In this document: in pieces, positions 1 through 7,919 of the stretch | How the letters are laid out: every line of letters starts with the position of its first letter | Numbering within the stretch: the stretch's first letter is position 1 | Assembly (NCBI GenBank): GCA_963700705.1 | Contig: CAVOYQ010000014.1 | Coordinates: 62,001-126,000 of the forward strand | Reading direction: 5' to 3' | From: JAHEFT01 sp963700705 | GTDB lineage: Bacteria > Pseudomonadota > Gammaproteobacteria > Xanthomonadales > SZUA-36 | DNA length: 64,000 bases | The notes under the pieces: generated by a model | Seen by the model: only the letters and a program-made list of their open reading frames with translations | Told to the model about the DNA's origin: nothing | Databases searched by the model: none | Made by a program: the position numbers and the translations under genes

Positions 1-1
1 G

Positions 2-415
2 TTGGTTTTCCTCGGCTTGTTTGTCGGCGCCTGGGCCGGTCATTTCGAAACGGTCGGCTGGGTGACAATCGGCATTCTCGCCACGCTGGCCATCATTGCC
101 TGGATCATTGATTTCCTGGCCGCGGCCGCCGGGGCCCGCTACCTGGGTGCCAGTTCCCGCGCGTTTTGGGGCGCCACGATCGGAGCTGTGGTGGGGATCT
201 TTTTTGGCATTGCCGGGATGCTTCTCGGTCCCTTTGTCGGCGCCGTCGCGGGAGAACTCAGCGGTGGCAGTGGCATGGTTCAGTCGGGCCGGGCCGGAGT
301 CGGTGCCTGGATCGGCATGGTTCTGGCGACCGCGGCCAAACTGGCGATCGCCTTCCTGATGATCGGTATTTTCGTGTTTCAGCTGGGTTTTGGTCACGCG
401 GGCGTGACCGCCTGA
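2..415 (+). CDS. DUF456 family membrane protein (5' partial)
   Basis: A small integral membrane protein of unknown function. The open frame enters from the window edge without a convincing start, so the N-terminus is missing. The 137 visible residues are almost all hydrophobic, with about three membrane segments and small-residue stretches (GIFFGIAGMLLGPFVGAVAGE) typical of the glycine-rich DUF456 repeat. DUF456 proteins are usually about 160 residues, so roughly one helix lies outside. The next gene is convergent, with its stop 8 bp away. The family assignment comes from recognition of the glycine-zipper pattern; no function is claimed. Confidence 0.7.
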   Translation: MVFLGLFVGAWAGHFETVGWVTIGILATLAIIAWIIDFLAAAAGARYLGASSRAFWGATIGAVVGIFFGIAGMLLGPFVGAVAGELSGGSGMVQSGRAGVGAWIGMVLATAAKLAIAFLMIGIFVFQLGFGHAGVTA

Positions 416-422
416 CGCCTTT

Positions 423-2162
423 TTACTTGCCTCGGTATTTCAGCTTGCGCCATAGCGCCCGGCCGACGATCCTCAGCTTGTTGCGCGTGTCGAACCGCTT
501 CAGATTGGTTTTCACCGCGCCGATCGTGAACCGGGTTTGTTTCGAGTAATCGATGCGCACGTCCACGATCACAGGACGGCCTTCCGCCATCAAACCGATC
601 ACCCGTTCGATCCCGGCGTCGACAACGTTGTTGTTTTCGATCGCCACGAATTCACATCCGGTCGCGGCAGCAAACGCCCGGTAATCCAGGGCGCCGACCC
701 CGGTGCAGGTTTTGCGCTGGTACGGCAGTTCCTGCGCCTGGGCAATCTGGGACAACTCGCCATCGTTGAACACGAACCAGGCCACGCCCAGCCCGTTGCG
801 GACAGCGGTAATGCTCTCCAGCCCGGTCATCAGGAATGCGCCGTCGCCAACGATACCCACGACCTGCCGGTCCGGCTGCACCAGCTTTGCCCCGATGGTA
901 CCGGGTACGCAATAACCCATGCAGTTGAAATCCGTGGGTGACAGGTAATTTCCGCCCTCGTATATCGGCATCAGTTCCGCCGTCAGGAACGTGTGATTGC
1001 CGTCATCGGCCACGATGATCGCATCCCGATCCAGCCGGGCGCGTAGCGCGCTGAAGAATACGCCGGGATTGACGCGGTCTCCGGAATCATGCCGCAGCCA
1101 CTCATTGATCCAGGCAGCCTTATCGGCGGCAATGGCGCTTTTCATCGCCGCGCCTTCGCGGGCAGGACCCGAGGCCAGCACGGCGCGGGCGAGCGCGGGA
1201 ACGGCGTCCCGGGCATCGGCGTGAATCGGCACGGTGGTGGGATGGTTTCTTCCCAGCGCGCCCGGGTTGATGTCGATATGTACCAGTTTTTCCGGCGGTA
1301 CCGCACCGAAACTCCCGGTGCAAATTTCCGCAAATCGCGTTCCCACCGCCAACATGGCGTCACAGTTCCTGAAGGCATTTTCAGCCGCAGGCACGGAAGC
1401 GGGACCAAAACCCATGCCGGTATGCAGGGGGTGGTCGGCCGGAAACGCCGCCAGACCCTGCAAAGTCGTGGCTACCGGAGCGCCCAGGTGTTCGGCGATC
1501 GCACGGATGTCCGCAGCGACTTCGCGGGCGCCCCATCCGACGAATATTCCGGGCTGGCTGGAAGAAGACAGGAGGGTTGCTGCCGCCGCGATCGCATCCT
1601 GGTCCAGTTCCGGACGCGTGACGTGGTTTTCGAAAGCAGGTACAGCACCCACCTCGCCGCTCAACAACTGCAGATTGGCCGGCAATTCGATGTATACCGG
1701 ACCCGGCTCACCTTCGATGGCCTTCAGATAGGCGCGGTGAACCGTTGTCACGACCTCGTCATAGCTCTCTATCCGGTACGTGGCCTTGGTCAGCGGGCGC
1801 ATCAGCGCCTGCTGGTCGAGTTCGTGCAACTGGAAGCCCTGCTCCAGGTCATTCCTGACACCGCCGGAAATGACCAGCATCGGAATCCCGTCGAGGAATG
1901 CTTCACCGATCCCGCTCATCGCGTGCGTCAGGCCGGCCGCCGGCACAACCACCAGGACCCCGATGTTGTCCGAAGCCCGGCTGACGGCGTCCGCCATGAA
2001 TGCCGCGCCTGCTTCGTGCGTGACCAGTAGCGGCTGAATGCTTTCAGATTCATTCAGCTCGTCATAGAGTTCGATGTTATGCACACCCGGAATACCGAAT
2101 GTGTAGCGGACTCCGATCTGCTCCAGTGCCTGGCGAACCAGCCAGGCCGCGGTTTTTCTCAT
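423..2162 (-). CDS. Thiamine-diphosphate-dependent enzyme, acetolactate synthase/decarboxylase-like
   Basis: A 579-residue cytosolic enzyme with the three-domain architecture of the acetolactate synthase/benzoylformate decarboxylase family. The N-terminal Pyr domain carries the catalytic glutamate in HEAGAAFMADA (about residue 50). A central domain (about 190-320) and a C-terminal PP domain follow, the latter with the Mg/TPP motif GDGAFLMTG...FNDGE (about 440-470). It lacks the linkage to a regulatory ilvN gene expected for biosynthetic IlvB. A 2-oxoacid decarboxylase, sulfopyruvate decarboxylase or oxalyl-CoA-type role is equally possible, and the substrate cannot be read from the sequence. 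It lies 79 bp downstream of mgtE on the same strand, with a repeat element between them. Confidence 0.8.
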   Translation of the reverse strand: MRKTAAWLVRQALEQIGVRYTFGIPGVHNIELYDELNESESIQPLLVTHEAGAAFMADAVSRASDNIGVLVVVPAAGLTHAMSGIGEAFLDGIPMLVISGGVRNDLEQGFQLHELDQQALMRPLTKATYRIESYDEVVTTVHRAYLKAIEGEPGPVYIELPANLQLLSGEVGAVPAFENHVTRPELDQDAIAAAATLLSSSSQPGIFVGWGAREVAADIRAIAEHLGAPVATTLQGLAAFPADHPLHTGMGFGPASVPAAENAFRNCDAMLAVGTRFAEICTGSFGAVPPEKLVHIDINPGALGRNHPTTVPIHADARDAVPALARAVLASGPAREGAAMKSAIAADKAAWINEWLRHDSGDRVNPGVFFSALRARLDRDAIIVADDGNHTFLTAELMPIYEGGNYLSPTDFNCMGYCVPGTIGAKLVQPDRQVVGIVGDGAFLMTGLESITAVRNGLGVAWFVFNDGELSQIAQAQELPYQRKTCTGVGALDYRAFAAATGCEFVAIENNNVVDAGIERVIGLMAEGRPVIVDVRIDYSKQTRFTIGAVKTNLKRFDTRNKLRIVGRALWRKLKYRGK

Positions 2163-2167
2163 TGGTC

Positions 2168-2243
2168 AATGGCCTGTTTCAGGAAAATCGGTAGAAGCGG
2201 TGCGACGGAGCGGTAGTTGACGATTTGGCTGTTACAGACCACT
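2168..2243. repeat. Short copy of a stop-codon-abutting inverted repeat element
   Basis: About 76 bp between mgtE and the TPP enzyme. Its right arm (2228-2243) matches 15 of 16 bases of the arm at 10552-10567, and the identity extends outward through CGATTTG. Its left arm (2168-2183) is a degenerate inverted copy. On the minus strand the stop TAG of mgtE (2244-2242) overlaps the first bases of the arm. See the longer copy at 10404-10567. Confidence 0.6.
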
Positions 2244-3495
2244 AGAGCACCAGAACATTCGCCAACCAGAGGAACAATCCCATGCTCACGACATCGGTGG
2301 CGGTGGTCAGGAAAATACTGGAGGCCGTTGCCGGATCCGCGCCCAGCCTCTGAAGCGTAATCGGCACCAGCACGCCGGTCATGCCACTGGCCACGCAGGC
2401 GCCGGTCATGGCGAGCAGGACCACGAGGCCCAGCATCAGCGGTTGTTCGGCCCCGGAGAATATCGCATAGGCAACCATGGCGGCTGCGGCCACGAGGCCA
2501 ACCACCGCACCGTTCAGGGTGCCCAGCAGGGTCTCCTTGATCAGCGCCTTGCGAAACACGCCGGGTTTGAACTCGTTCAGCGTCATTCCCCGAATGGTGA
2601 CCGCCAGTGATTGGCACCCGGTGTTACCGGATTGTCCGGCCAGCACCGGAAGGAATGCCGCCAGTACAACCACCTGGGCGATGGTGTCTTCAAACAGGCT
2701 GACCACGAAAGCCGCGACAAAGGCGGTAACCAGGTTGAGCTCCAGCCAGGGATGGCGCATCCGGAATGACCGGTGCCAGTCGGTCGTGGCGTGTTCTTCC
2801 TTGTGCACACCAACCATCTGGCCGGCCTGCGCACTGATTTCGAAGTGTTGCTGTTCGAACAGCATGTAGCCCTGGACGATACCGACCAGGCGGCCGTCCC
2901 CGTCGCATACCGGGTATACCGGGTAATGGCGGTATACCACTTCTTTCATCGCATCCTCGACCGTCATGTCCGGACGCAGTGAAAATGGTTCCGGGAGCAT
3001 GACGTTTTTCAGCTTGTCGTCCGGGTCGGCCAGCAGCAGGTCGCGCATCACCAGGACACCCAGCAAGTGATCCTCGTCGTCGACCACGTAGGCATAGGTA
3101 ATCAGCGCTTCGTGCACCCATTCGCGCAGTTTGTCCACCGCCATTCTGACCGTATCGTCCGGTCCGACCAACGCTACAACGGGTTCCATCAGCCGCCCGA
3201 CGTGATCTTCATCAAATTTCTGGGCTTCTTTCCACGGATCACCGACGTGATCTCCGGCCAGTGGCACAATCGCGTGACGCCGGTCCTTGGGAAAGCGCAG
3301 GAGAATCCGGTAAGCGGGCGCAGGGTGCAAATGCCGCAACACGGCGCCTACGGTTTCATCGCTCTCTTCGAGTAGTATCTGCGCCACGTCCAGGGGTGCG
3401 CGTCGTTGCGCTTCCAGCACCAGGTGATCGAGACGCTCTTTCGAAACAGTGGGGGTTGTCTGGTCCAATGATTTTTCCTCGTCCTTTGTGCCCAT
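2242..3495 (-). CDS. mgtE: Magnesium transporter MgtE
   Basis: Mg2+-gated Mg2+ channel of the inner membrane. The 417-residue product has the MgtE order: an N-terminal superhelical domain, two CBS domains (about 105-235, with repeats such as VVDDEDHLLGVLVMRDLL), then five membrane helices. The pore signature LPVLAGQSGNTGCQS is in the membrane part. I place the start at the ATG at 3495. An upstream in-frame start at 3582 would put a good -10 box (TATAAT, 3542-3547 on the minus strand) inside the gene and add a residue stretch unlike the family. The 3495 start has GGGAG about 13 nt upstream. The stop TAG is fused to the repeat at 2228-2243. Confidence 0.9.
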   Translation of the reverse strand: MGTKDEEKSLDQTTPTVSKERLDHLVLEAQRRAPLDVAQILLEESDETVGAVLRHLHPAPAYRILLRFPKDRRHAIVPLAGDHVGDPWKEAQKFDEDHVGRLMEPVVALVGPDDTVRMAVDKLREWVHEALITYAYVVDDEDHLLGVLVMRDLLLADPDDKLKNVMLPEPFSLRPDMTVEDAMKEVVYRHYPVYPVCDGDGRLVGIVQGYMLFEQQHFEISAQAGQMVGVHKEEHATTDWHRSFRMRHPWLELNLVTAFVAAFVVSLFEDTIAQVVVLAAFLPVLAGQSGNTGCQSLAVTIRGMTLNEFKPGVFRKALIKETLLGTLNGAVVGLVAAAAMVAYAIFSGAEQPLMLGLVVLLAMTGACVASGMTGVLVPITLQRLGADPATASSIFLTTATDVVSMGLFLWLANVLVL

Positions 3496-3541
3496 TGAGG
3501 CGGTAAAACTCCCTTTGGTCTTTCCAAGAAATTTCCGGTTG

Positions 3542-3547
3542 ATTATA
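3542..3547 (-). promoter_or_regulatory. Putative -10 box for mgtE
   Basis: A perfect TATAAT on the minus strand, 47 bp upstream of the chosen mgtE start. No strong -35 is visible at 16-18 bp, so only the -10 is called. Confidence 0.4.
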
Positions 3548-3600
3548 CACGGGCACGAAGGCGTCTTTGCCAGTGTTCGCAAAGGCCCATCCGATCGGGA

Positions 3601-5610
3601 TCAGCGCGTAAACGGCCGAATACCGAGCGCCTCGTCAATCTGTGCGGGGTCGTACCAGCGATCGCCCTTGAACACGGCGACCGGCCGCCGGACAGCGCTG
3701 ATGTCTTCGAGCGGGTTACCCGCCAGCAATACGAAATCGGCCTCCTTGCCGGCGCTGATCGACCCGCTGTCCGCGGCCCTGCGGGCGACTCCGGCGGCGT
3801 CAAGCGTGGCAATCTTCAATACATCGGCATTACTGATCCCGGCCTGGCGGTACAGTTCGAGTTCGCGGTGCAGTGTAAAACCCGCCAGGCTGTCGGTACC
3901 GGCGACCAGTGGCACACCGGCAGCGTGGAGTTTTGCGATCATTTTCAGCAGGGCTTCGGCCGAACGCGCATAGACCCCCGCGTTGGCGTCGTTGATGTCC
4001 AGTTCGCCGGCCAGCATGCCGCGCCTGACCGAAGGCGGCATGTGGTCAGCGATCATCGCGTAGGAAGGGTCGAGCTCCCCGGAACGGTGGCGGAACATGC
4101 TGTCGAACACCGAAACGGTGGGATCGACAACGACCCCATGGTCTTTCAACAGGCCAATGAATTGTGCAACCTGCTCCGATTCAAGATCCAGGCTACCGGC
4201 TCCTTCAGCCACCAGGGTGAACCTGAGCGGTGTGCGGGTATCGTCCTCCGGGCCGGCCAGGAAATTCAGAAACAGCATGTTGATGTGCTGAATTTCATCG
4301 AAACCGTCGAGCACTGCCTGCCGGGCGGTCATATACGAAGGAATGTGCCCGGAAAGGCGCATGCCCCTGCGGTGGATTTCGTCCGCAAGCGGCTTCACCC
4401 AGGCAGGATCCATGGAGGAATAAATCTTGACCTGCGAAACACCCGCCGCGGCGAACTCATCGACCAGGGCCAGGGCCTCTTCCCGGGTTTCCACCAGGTT
4501 CGGAGTGGGCGCCGAGTACGGGCTTTTGCCGTCGATAAACCCTGCCGCCGTCGAGCGTGGTCCAATGACTTCGCCCGCATCGAAAGCGGCCCGGATTTCC
4601 TCCAGCCGGGCCGGGTCATTGCCCAGGTCCCTGACACTCGTCACGCCGGCGGCAATGTGCAGCAGGCCGTCTTCCATGGACAGGTGGGTGTGCATGTCCC
4701 ACAGGCCAGGAATCAGCGTCAATCCGTGGCCATCAATGATCCTGGGTTCAAGATCACCGTACACCGGCAAGTCCAGCCCTTCGTCATCGACAACGCGCGC
4801 AATCCGGCCGTCAATCACCGCAACCAGTTGGTCCGGTTTCAACGTGCCGCTTTCCACGTCCACGATCGATACGTTCCGGATGATCCAGTTGGCCGGCAGT
4901 TCATGGGTCAGGGATTGGGCCAGTTTGCGTTGGCGATGCCTGTCTTCCGTGTCCTGGATCTGTTGCAGAACGGGCAGGGTTTCACGGCTGCCCTGCCGCA
5001 CCAGCCCCATCCCGCCTTCGGCCAGGGCGAATAATTCACCGTCCTGGTCCAGCCAGACGTATCGGGGCGCCAGGTCGAGGCCGCTGATCGCATACAGTTC
5101 AACCTTGTCATGCGCAGCCACTTTCCGGATGGAGGCCTGGCCGGACGGCAACAGGTTCAGCGACCCGGTGTCGGTGGCCAGCAAGGCCCTGGTCAGCAGC
5201 GCCAGTTGTTCCGGGCTGCCTTCACTGGCCCAGTAGAATGGCCCGGCCGGTGACTCACCCTGTTCGAGGGTGCTTTGCCAGTGCGCCATTCCGTCCGTGA
5301 TACTGAAGCGCTCATCCACCGGCGCACCCATGTAGGAATGGCCGCTGACCTGCAATGAAACCACGGTTCCGTTGTCACCGGTTTCTATCACTTCGTGGAT
5401 TTTCGGTCCGCGACCACGGTCGTTGAATTCAAACTCGGTTGACCGGGCGCCATCTTCGCGCAACGTCAGGACCATCCAGCCGGAGAGCTTGCCGGCGGTC
5501 AGCCATTCGAAAGCGCGGATCTCATCCGCCGACACTTCAGCGCAGGAGAGAATCAGCCAGACAGATGCCAGTAAAGCGAATCCTGACCGGGAGGATTTAG
5601 CGGGGCGCAT
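3601..5610 (-). CDS. Exported amidohydrolase family protein
   Basis: A 669-residue metal-dependent hydrolase of the amidohydrolase superfamily, probably periplasmic. It has a signal peptide (basic start MRPAKSSRSG, hydrophobic ALLASVWLILSC; the cysteine could be a lipobox but is not well matched). A roughly 230-residue N-terminal extension is unlike the core family. The TIM-barrel then begins with the metal-binding DMHTHLS (about residue 313) and includes SGHIPSYM and VAGTDS further on. The last conserved part (EADFVLLAGNPLEDI) is the usual small beta-sandwich of imidazolonepropionase/prolidase-like members. The start has GGAG 8 nt upstream. It lies 33 bp after thrC and may be co-transcribed. 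The substrate is unknown. Confidence 0.85.
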   Translation of the reverse strand: MRPAKSSRSGFALLASVWLILSCAEVSADEIRAFEWLTAGKLSGWMVLTLREDGARSTEFEFNDRGRGPKIHEVIETGDNGTVVSLQVSGHSYMGAPVDERFSITDGMAHWQSTLEQGESPAGPFYWASEGSPEQLALLTRALLATDTGSLNLLPSGQASIRKVAAHDKVELYAISGLDLAPRYVWLDQDGELFALAEGGMGLVRQGSRETLPVLQQIQDTEDRHRQRKLAQSLTHELPANWIIRNVSIVDVESGTLKPDQLVAVIDGRIARVVDDEGLDLPVYGDLEPRIIDGHGLTLIPGLWDMHTHLSMEDGLLHIAAGVTSVRDLGNDPARLEEIRAAFDAGEVIGPRSTAAGFIDGKSPYSAPTPNLVETREEALALVDEFAAAGVSQVKIYSSMDPAWVKPLADEIHRRGMRLSGHIPSYMTARQAVLDGFDEIQHINMLFLNFLAGPEDDTRTPLRFTLVAEGAGSLDLESEQVAQFIGLLKDHGVVVDPTVSVFDSMFRHRSGELDPSYAMIADHMPPSVRRGMLAGELDINDANAGVYARSAEALLKMIAKLHAAGVPLVAGTDSLAGFTLHRELELYRQAGISNADVLKIATLDAAGVARRAADSGSISAGKEADFVLLAGNPLEDISAVRRPVAVFKGDRWYDPAQIDEALGIRPFTR

Positions 5611-5643
5611 GAGTTTCTCCGGTAAATGGCAGGGACCGGCGGT

Positions 5644-6924
5644 TTATTTCCGCAACGGCTCGAGTTCCCGCTTCAGCGCCTCGAATTCCCCGCTGATGGT
5701 GGTGGACAACAGCGGCTCATTTTGCACCGCTGCCAATTCCGGTGGAATCGGGACGCCGACGCCCAGTGTGGCTTCCATGGTTTCCAGGAACTTGGCGGGA
5801 TGTGCGGTACACAGGAAGACGCCTTCTTCATCGTCCTGCATTGAGGCATCCAGCGCCGCCCAGGCCAGCGCCGAGTGCGGATCAGCCAGGTAGTCCCGGG
5901 AATAAAGCTCTCGGATCGCCGAGGAGGTTGCGTCGTCATCCAGGGAGGTCGATGACAACAGGGTTTCCAGAGGAAGTCCGTGGCGCTGTCCGAGTTCCAG
6001 CACGCGCGGAAAGTTGTTTGGCAGCGAAACGTCCATCGCGTTGGTGATGGTTGCGATGGTGGGGTTGGGGTCCCAGCGGCCGGAGGCCAGGAACCGGGGA
6101 ACCGTATCGTTGATGTTGGTTGCGGCGATGACGCGCTTGTAGCCGAGGCCGATCCGGCGGGCGATCAGTCCGGCCGTCAGGTTCCCGAAATTACCGCTCG
6201 GCACGCAGAGCACCATTTTCCCGACATCCGCTACCGCGGCGCCTGCTTCGAAGTAATAGCAGACCTGGGCCAGCAGGCGGGCCATGTTGATGGAGTTGGC
6301 TGAGTTCAGACCCAGGTCCTGCCTGAATTCTTCGTCTTCGAATGATTGTTTGACCAGTTGCTGGCAGGTGTCGAAATCCGATTCCACCGCGATGGTCGTG
6401 ACATTCCCGCCCAGCGTGCAGAACAATTTTTCCTGCAGGGGTGAAATCTTTCCCCTGGGGTAAAGAATGACGACATTGATGCCCGGCTGGTTGAAGAAAG
6501 CGTGCGCGACTGCCGCGCCGGTATCACCCGAGGTGGCGGTCAGAATGGTCATCGGCCCGCCGTCGTGAAATTCAGACAGGCAACGCGCCATGAAACGGGC
6601 GCCAAAATCCTTGAACGCCAGTGACGGTCCGTGAAACAGTTCCAGGGCCCTGACGTGCTCGTCCAGGGCAGGCACCGCCACCGGAAAATCGAAAGCCGAG
6701 GTTACCATCGACCGGACCGTGTCATGACCGATTTCATCGCCGAGAAGGTGATCGAGAATCGCGATGCTGCGGGGAACAAAGGGCTCCTGCAACAGCCCGG
6801 GTACGTCAGGAAGGACGGTAAATTCCCGCGGGAAAAACAGGCCCTGGTCCCGGCCCAGGCCTTGCAGAACGGCCTGCCGGAAGCTTACCTGCTCTTCGGG
6901 GTGCTTGATGTTGATCAATCGCAT
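5644..6924 (-). CDS. thrC: Threonine synthase
   Basis: PLP enzyme converting O-phosphohomoserine to L-threonine, the last step of the pathway. Its 426 residues match the enterobacterial type (about 428). The PLP lysine lies in FHGPSLAFKDFGARFMAR (about residue 107), followed by the phosphate-binding TATSGDTGAAVAHAF and CVPSGNFGNLTAGL. The start codon overlaps the thrB stop by one base (TGATG), so the two genes are translationally coupled in a thrA-thrB-thrC operon. Confidence 0.97.
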   Translation of the reverse strand: MRLINIKHPEEQVSFRQAVLQGLGRDQGLFFPREFTVLPDVPGLLQEPFVPRSIAILDHLLGDEIGHDTVRSMVTSAFDFPVAVPALDEHVRALELFHGPSLAFKDFGARFMARCLSEFHDGGPMTILTATSGDTGAAVAHAFFNQPGINVVILYPRGKISPLQEKLFCTLGGNVTTIAVESDFDTCQQLVKQSFEDEEFRQDLGLNSANSINMARLLAQVCYYFEAGAAVADVGKMVLCVPSGNFGNLTAGLIARRIGLGYKRVIAATNINDTVPRFLASGRWDPNPTIATITNAMDVSLPNNFPRVLELGQRHGLPLETLLSSTSLDDDATSSAIRELYSRDYLADPHSALAWAALDASMQDDEEGVFLCTAHPAKFLETMEATLGVGVPIPPELAAVQNEPLLSTTISGEFEALKRELEPLRK

Positions 6925-7919
6925 CAGGGCTGGCTCACACTATTTGATTCACCGGTGTTGATGCTGCGCGCGCCGCCGAGATCCGCCCGGCAAATGTGCA
7001 CGAAACCCTGCTCGTTTTTGCAGTAATTTTCGGCCATCCAGGCAGCCGCTTTCCCGGCGATTGCCAAGTCGTCCACCAGCGCGAAAACGGTGGGCCCGGA
7101 TCCGGAAATGCCAACGGCCAGCGCACCGATCCCCAGCAAGGCCGTTTTGGTCTCGTCAAAACCGGGCAACAGCTTGCGCCGGTGAGGCTCGGCAATGTGG
7201 TCGATCACGCATTCGGCGGCGCGTTTCACGTTTCCCGTGTGCAGGGCATGTACGAACTCGGCAAATTGCGCTGCAAAGCGCACCGCCAGTTTCCTGGGGA
7301 CTTCATCCGGCAGCACGGCCCGGGCTTCCCGCGTGACCAGCTGGGTACCGGGCCAGCAAACCACGGCGCGCCAGGCCGCAGGCCAGGGCAACGGGTATTC
7401 CCGATAGTCCCCCGGCGGGCAAAGCCGCAAGCCGCCATACAAACAGGGTGCGATGTTATCCAGGTGAACTTCACCGCTGATGCCGCCCTCCATCCGGGCC
7501 ATCAGGCGGAAAAGCTCCCGGCTGCTGAGCAAGTGATCGTGCCAGCGATTCAGTGCCTCGAGCGCCGCCACGATGGAGCTGGCGCTGGAACCCAGGCCGC
7601 TGCCAATGGGCAGTCTCTTGTCGAGCAGAAGGTGCAGCGGGCGGATTTCCATGCCTTTTTCCGCCGCAGCATCCTGGAAGGCACGGCAGCAGGAAATGAC
7701 GATATTTTCTTCCTGGTCAGCCGGCAATGCCGCCGCAAACGGCCCTTCCAGCTCCAGTTTCCAATCGTTTGCGTCTTCAGCATTGGCGAATGGCCGGAGG
7801 TGGATCCGGTCACCCAGCAGCGAACCGTCGACCGGCGCAAGGGCCAGTCCGAGCGCGTCGAATCCGACCGACAGGTTACCTATCGAAGCGGGTGCGTATA
7901 CCGACAAAGCGCCAGCCAT
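6924..7919 (-). CDS. thrB: Homoserine kinase
   Basis: GHMP-family kinase phosphorylating L-homoserine with ATP. The product has 331 residues, with the N-terminal YAPASIGNLSVGFDALGLAL and the phosphate-binding GHMP motif LPIGSGLGSSASSIVAAL (about 109-126). The C-terminal glycine-rich VGISGSGPTVFALV is also present. Both junctions are one-base TGATG overlaps, with thrA upstream and thrC downstream. This is the tightest form of coupling and indicates a single operon. Confidence 0.97.
   Translation of the reverse strand: MAGALSVYAPASIGNLSVGFDALGLALAPVDGSLLGDRIHLRPFANAEDANDWKLELEGPFAAALPADQEENIVISCCRAFQDAAAEKGMEIRPLHLLLDKRLPIGSGLGSSASSIVAALEALNRWHDHLLSSRELFRLMARMEGGISGEVHLDNIAPCLYGGLRLCPPGDYREYPLPWPAAWRAVVCWPGTQLVTREARAVLPDEVPRKLAVRFAAQFAEFVHALHTGNVKRAAECVIDHIAEPHRRKLLPGFDETKTALLGIGALAVGISGSGPTVFALVDDLAIAGKAAAWMAENYCKNEQGFVHICRADLGGARSINTGESNSVSQP

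Noticed and set aside
3496..3582. MgtE start at 3582
   Set aside because: It would place a perfect TATAAT inside the coding region; the 3495 ATG fits the family better.
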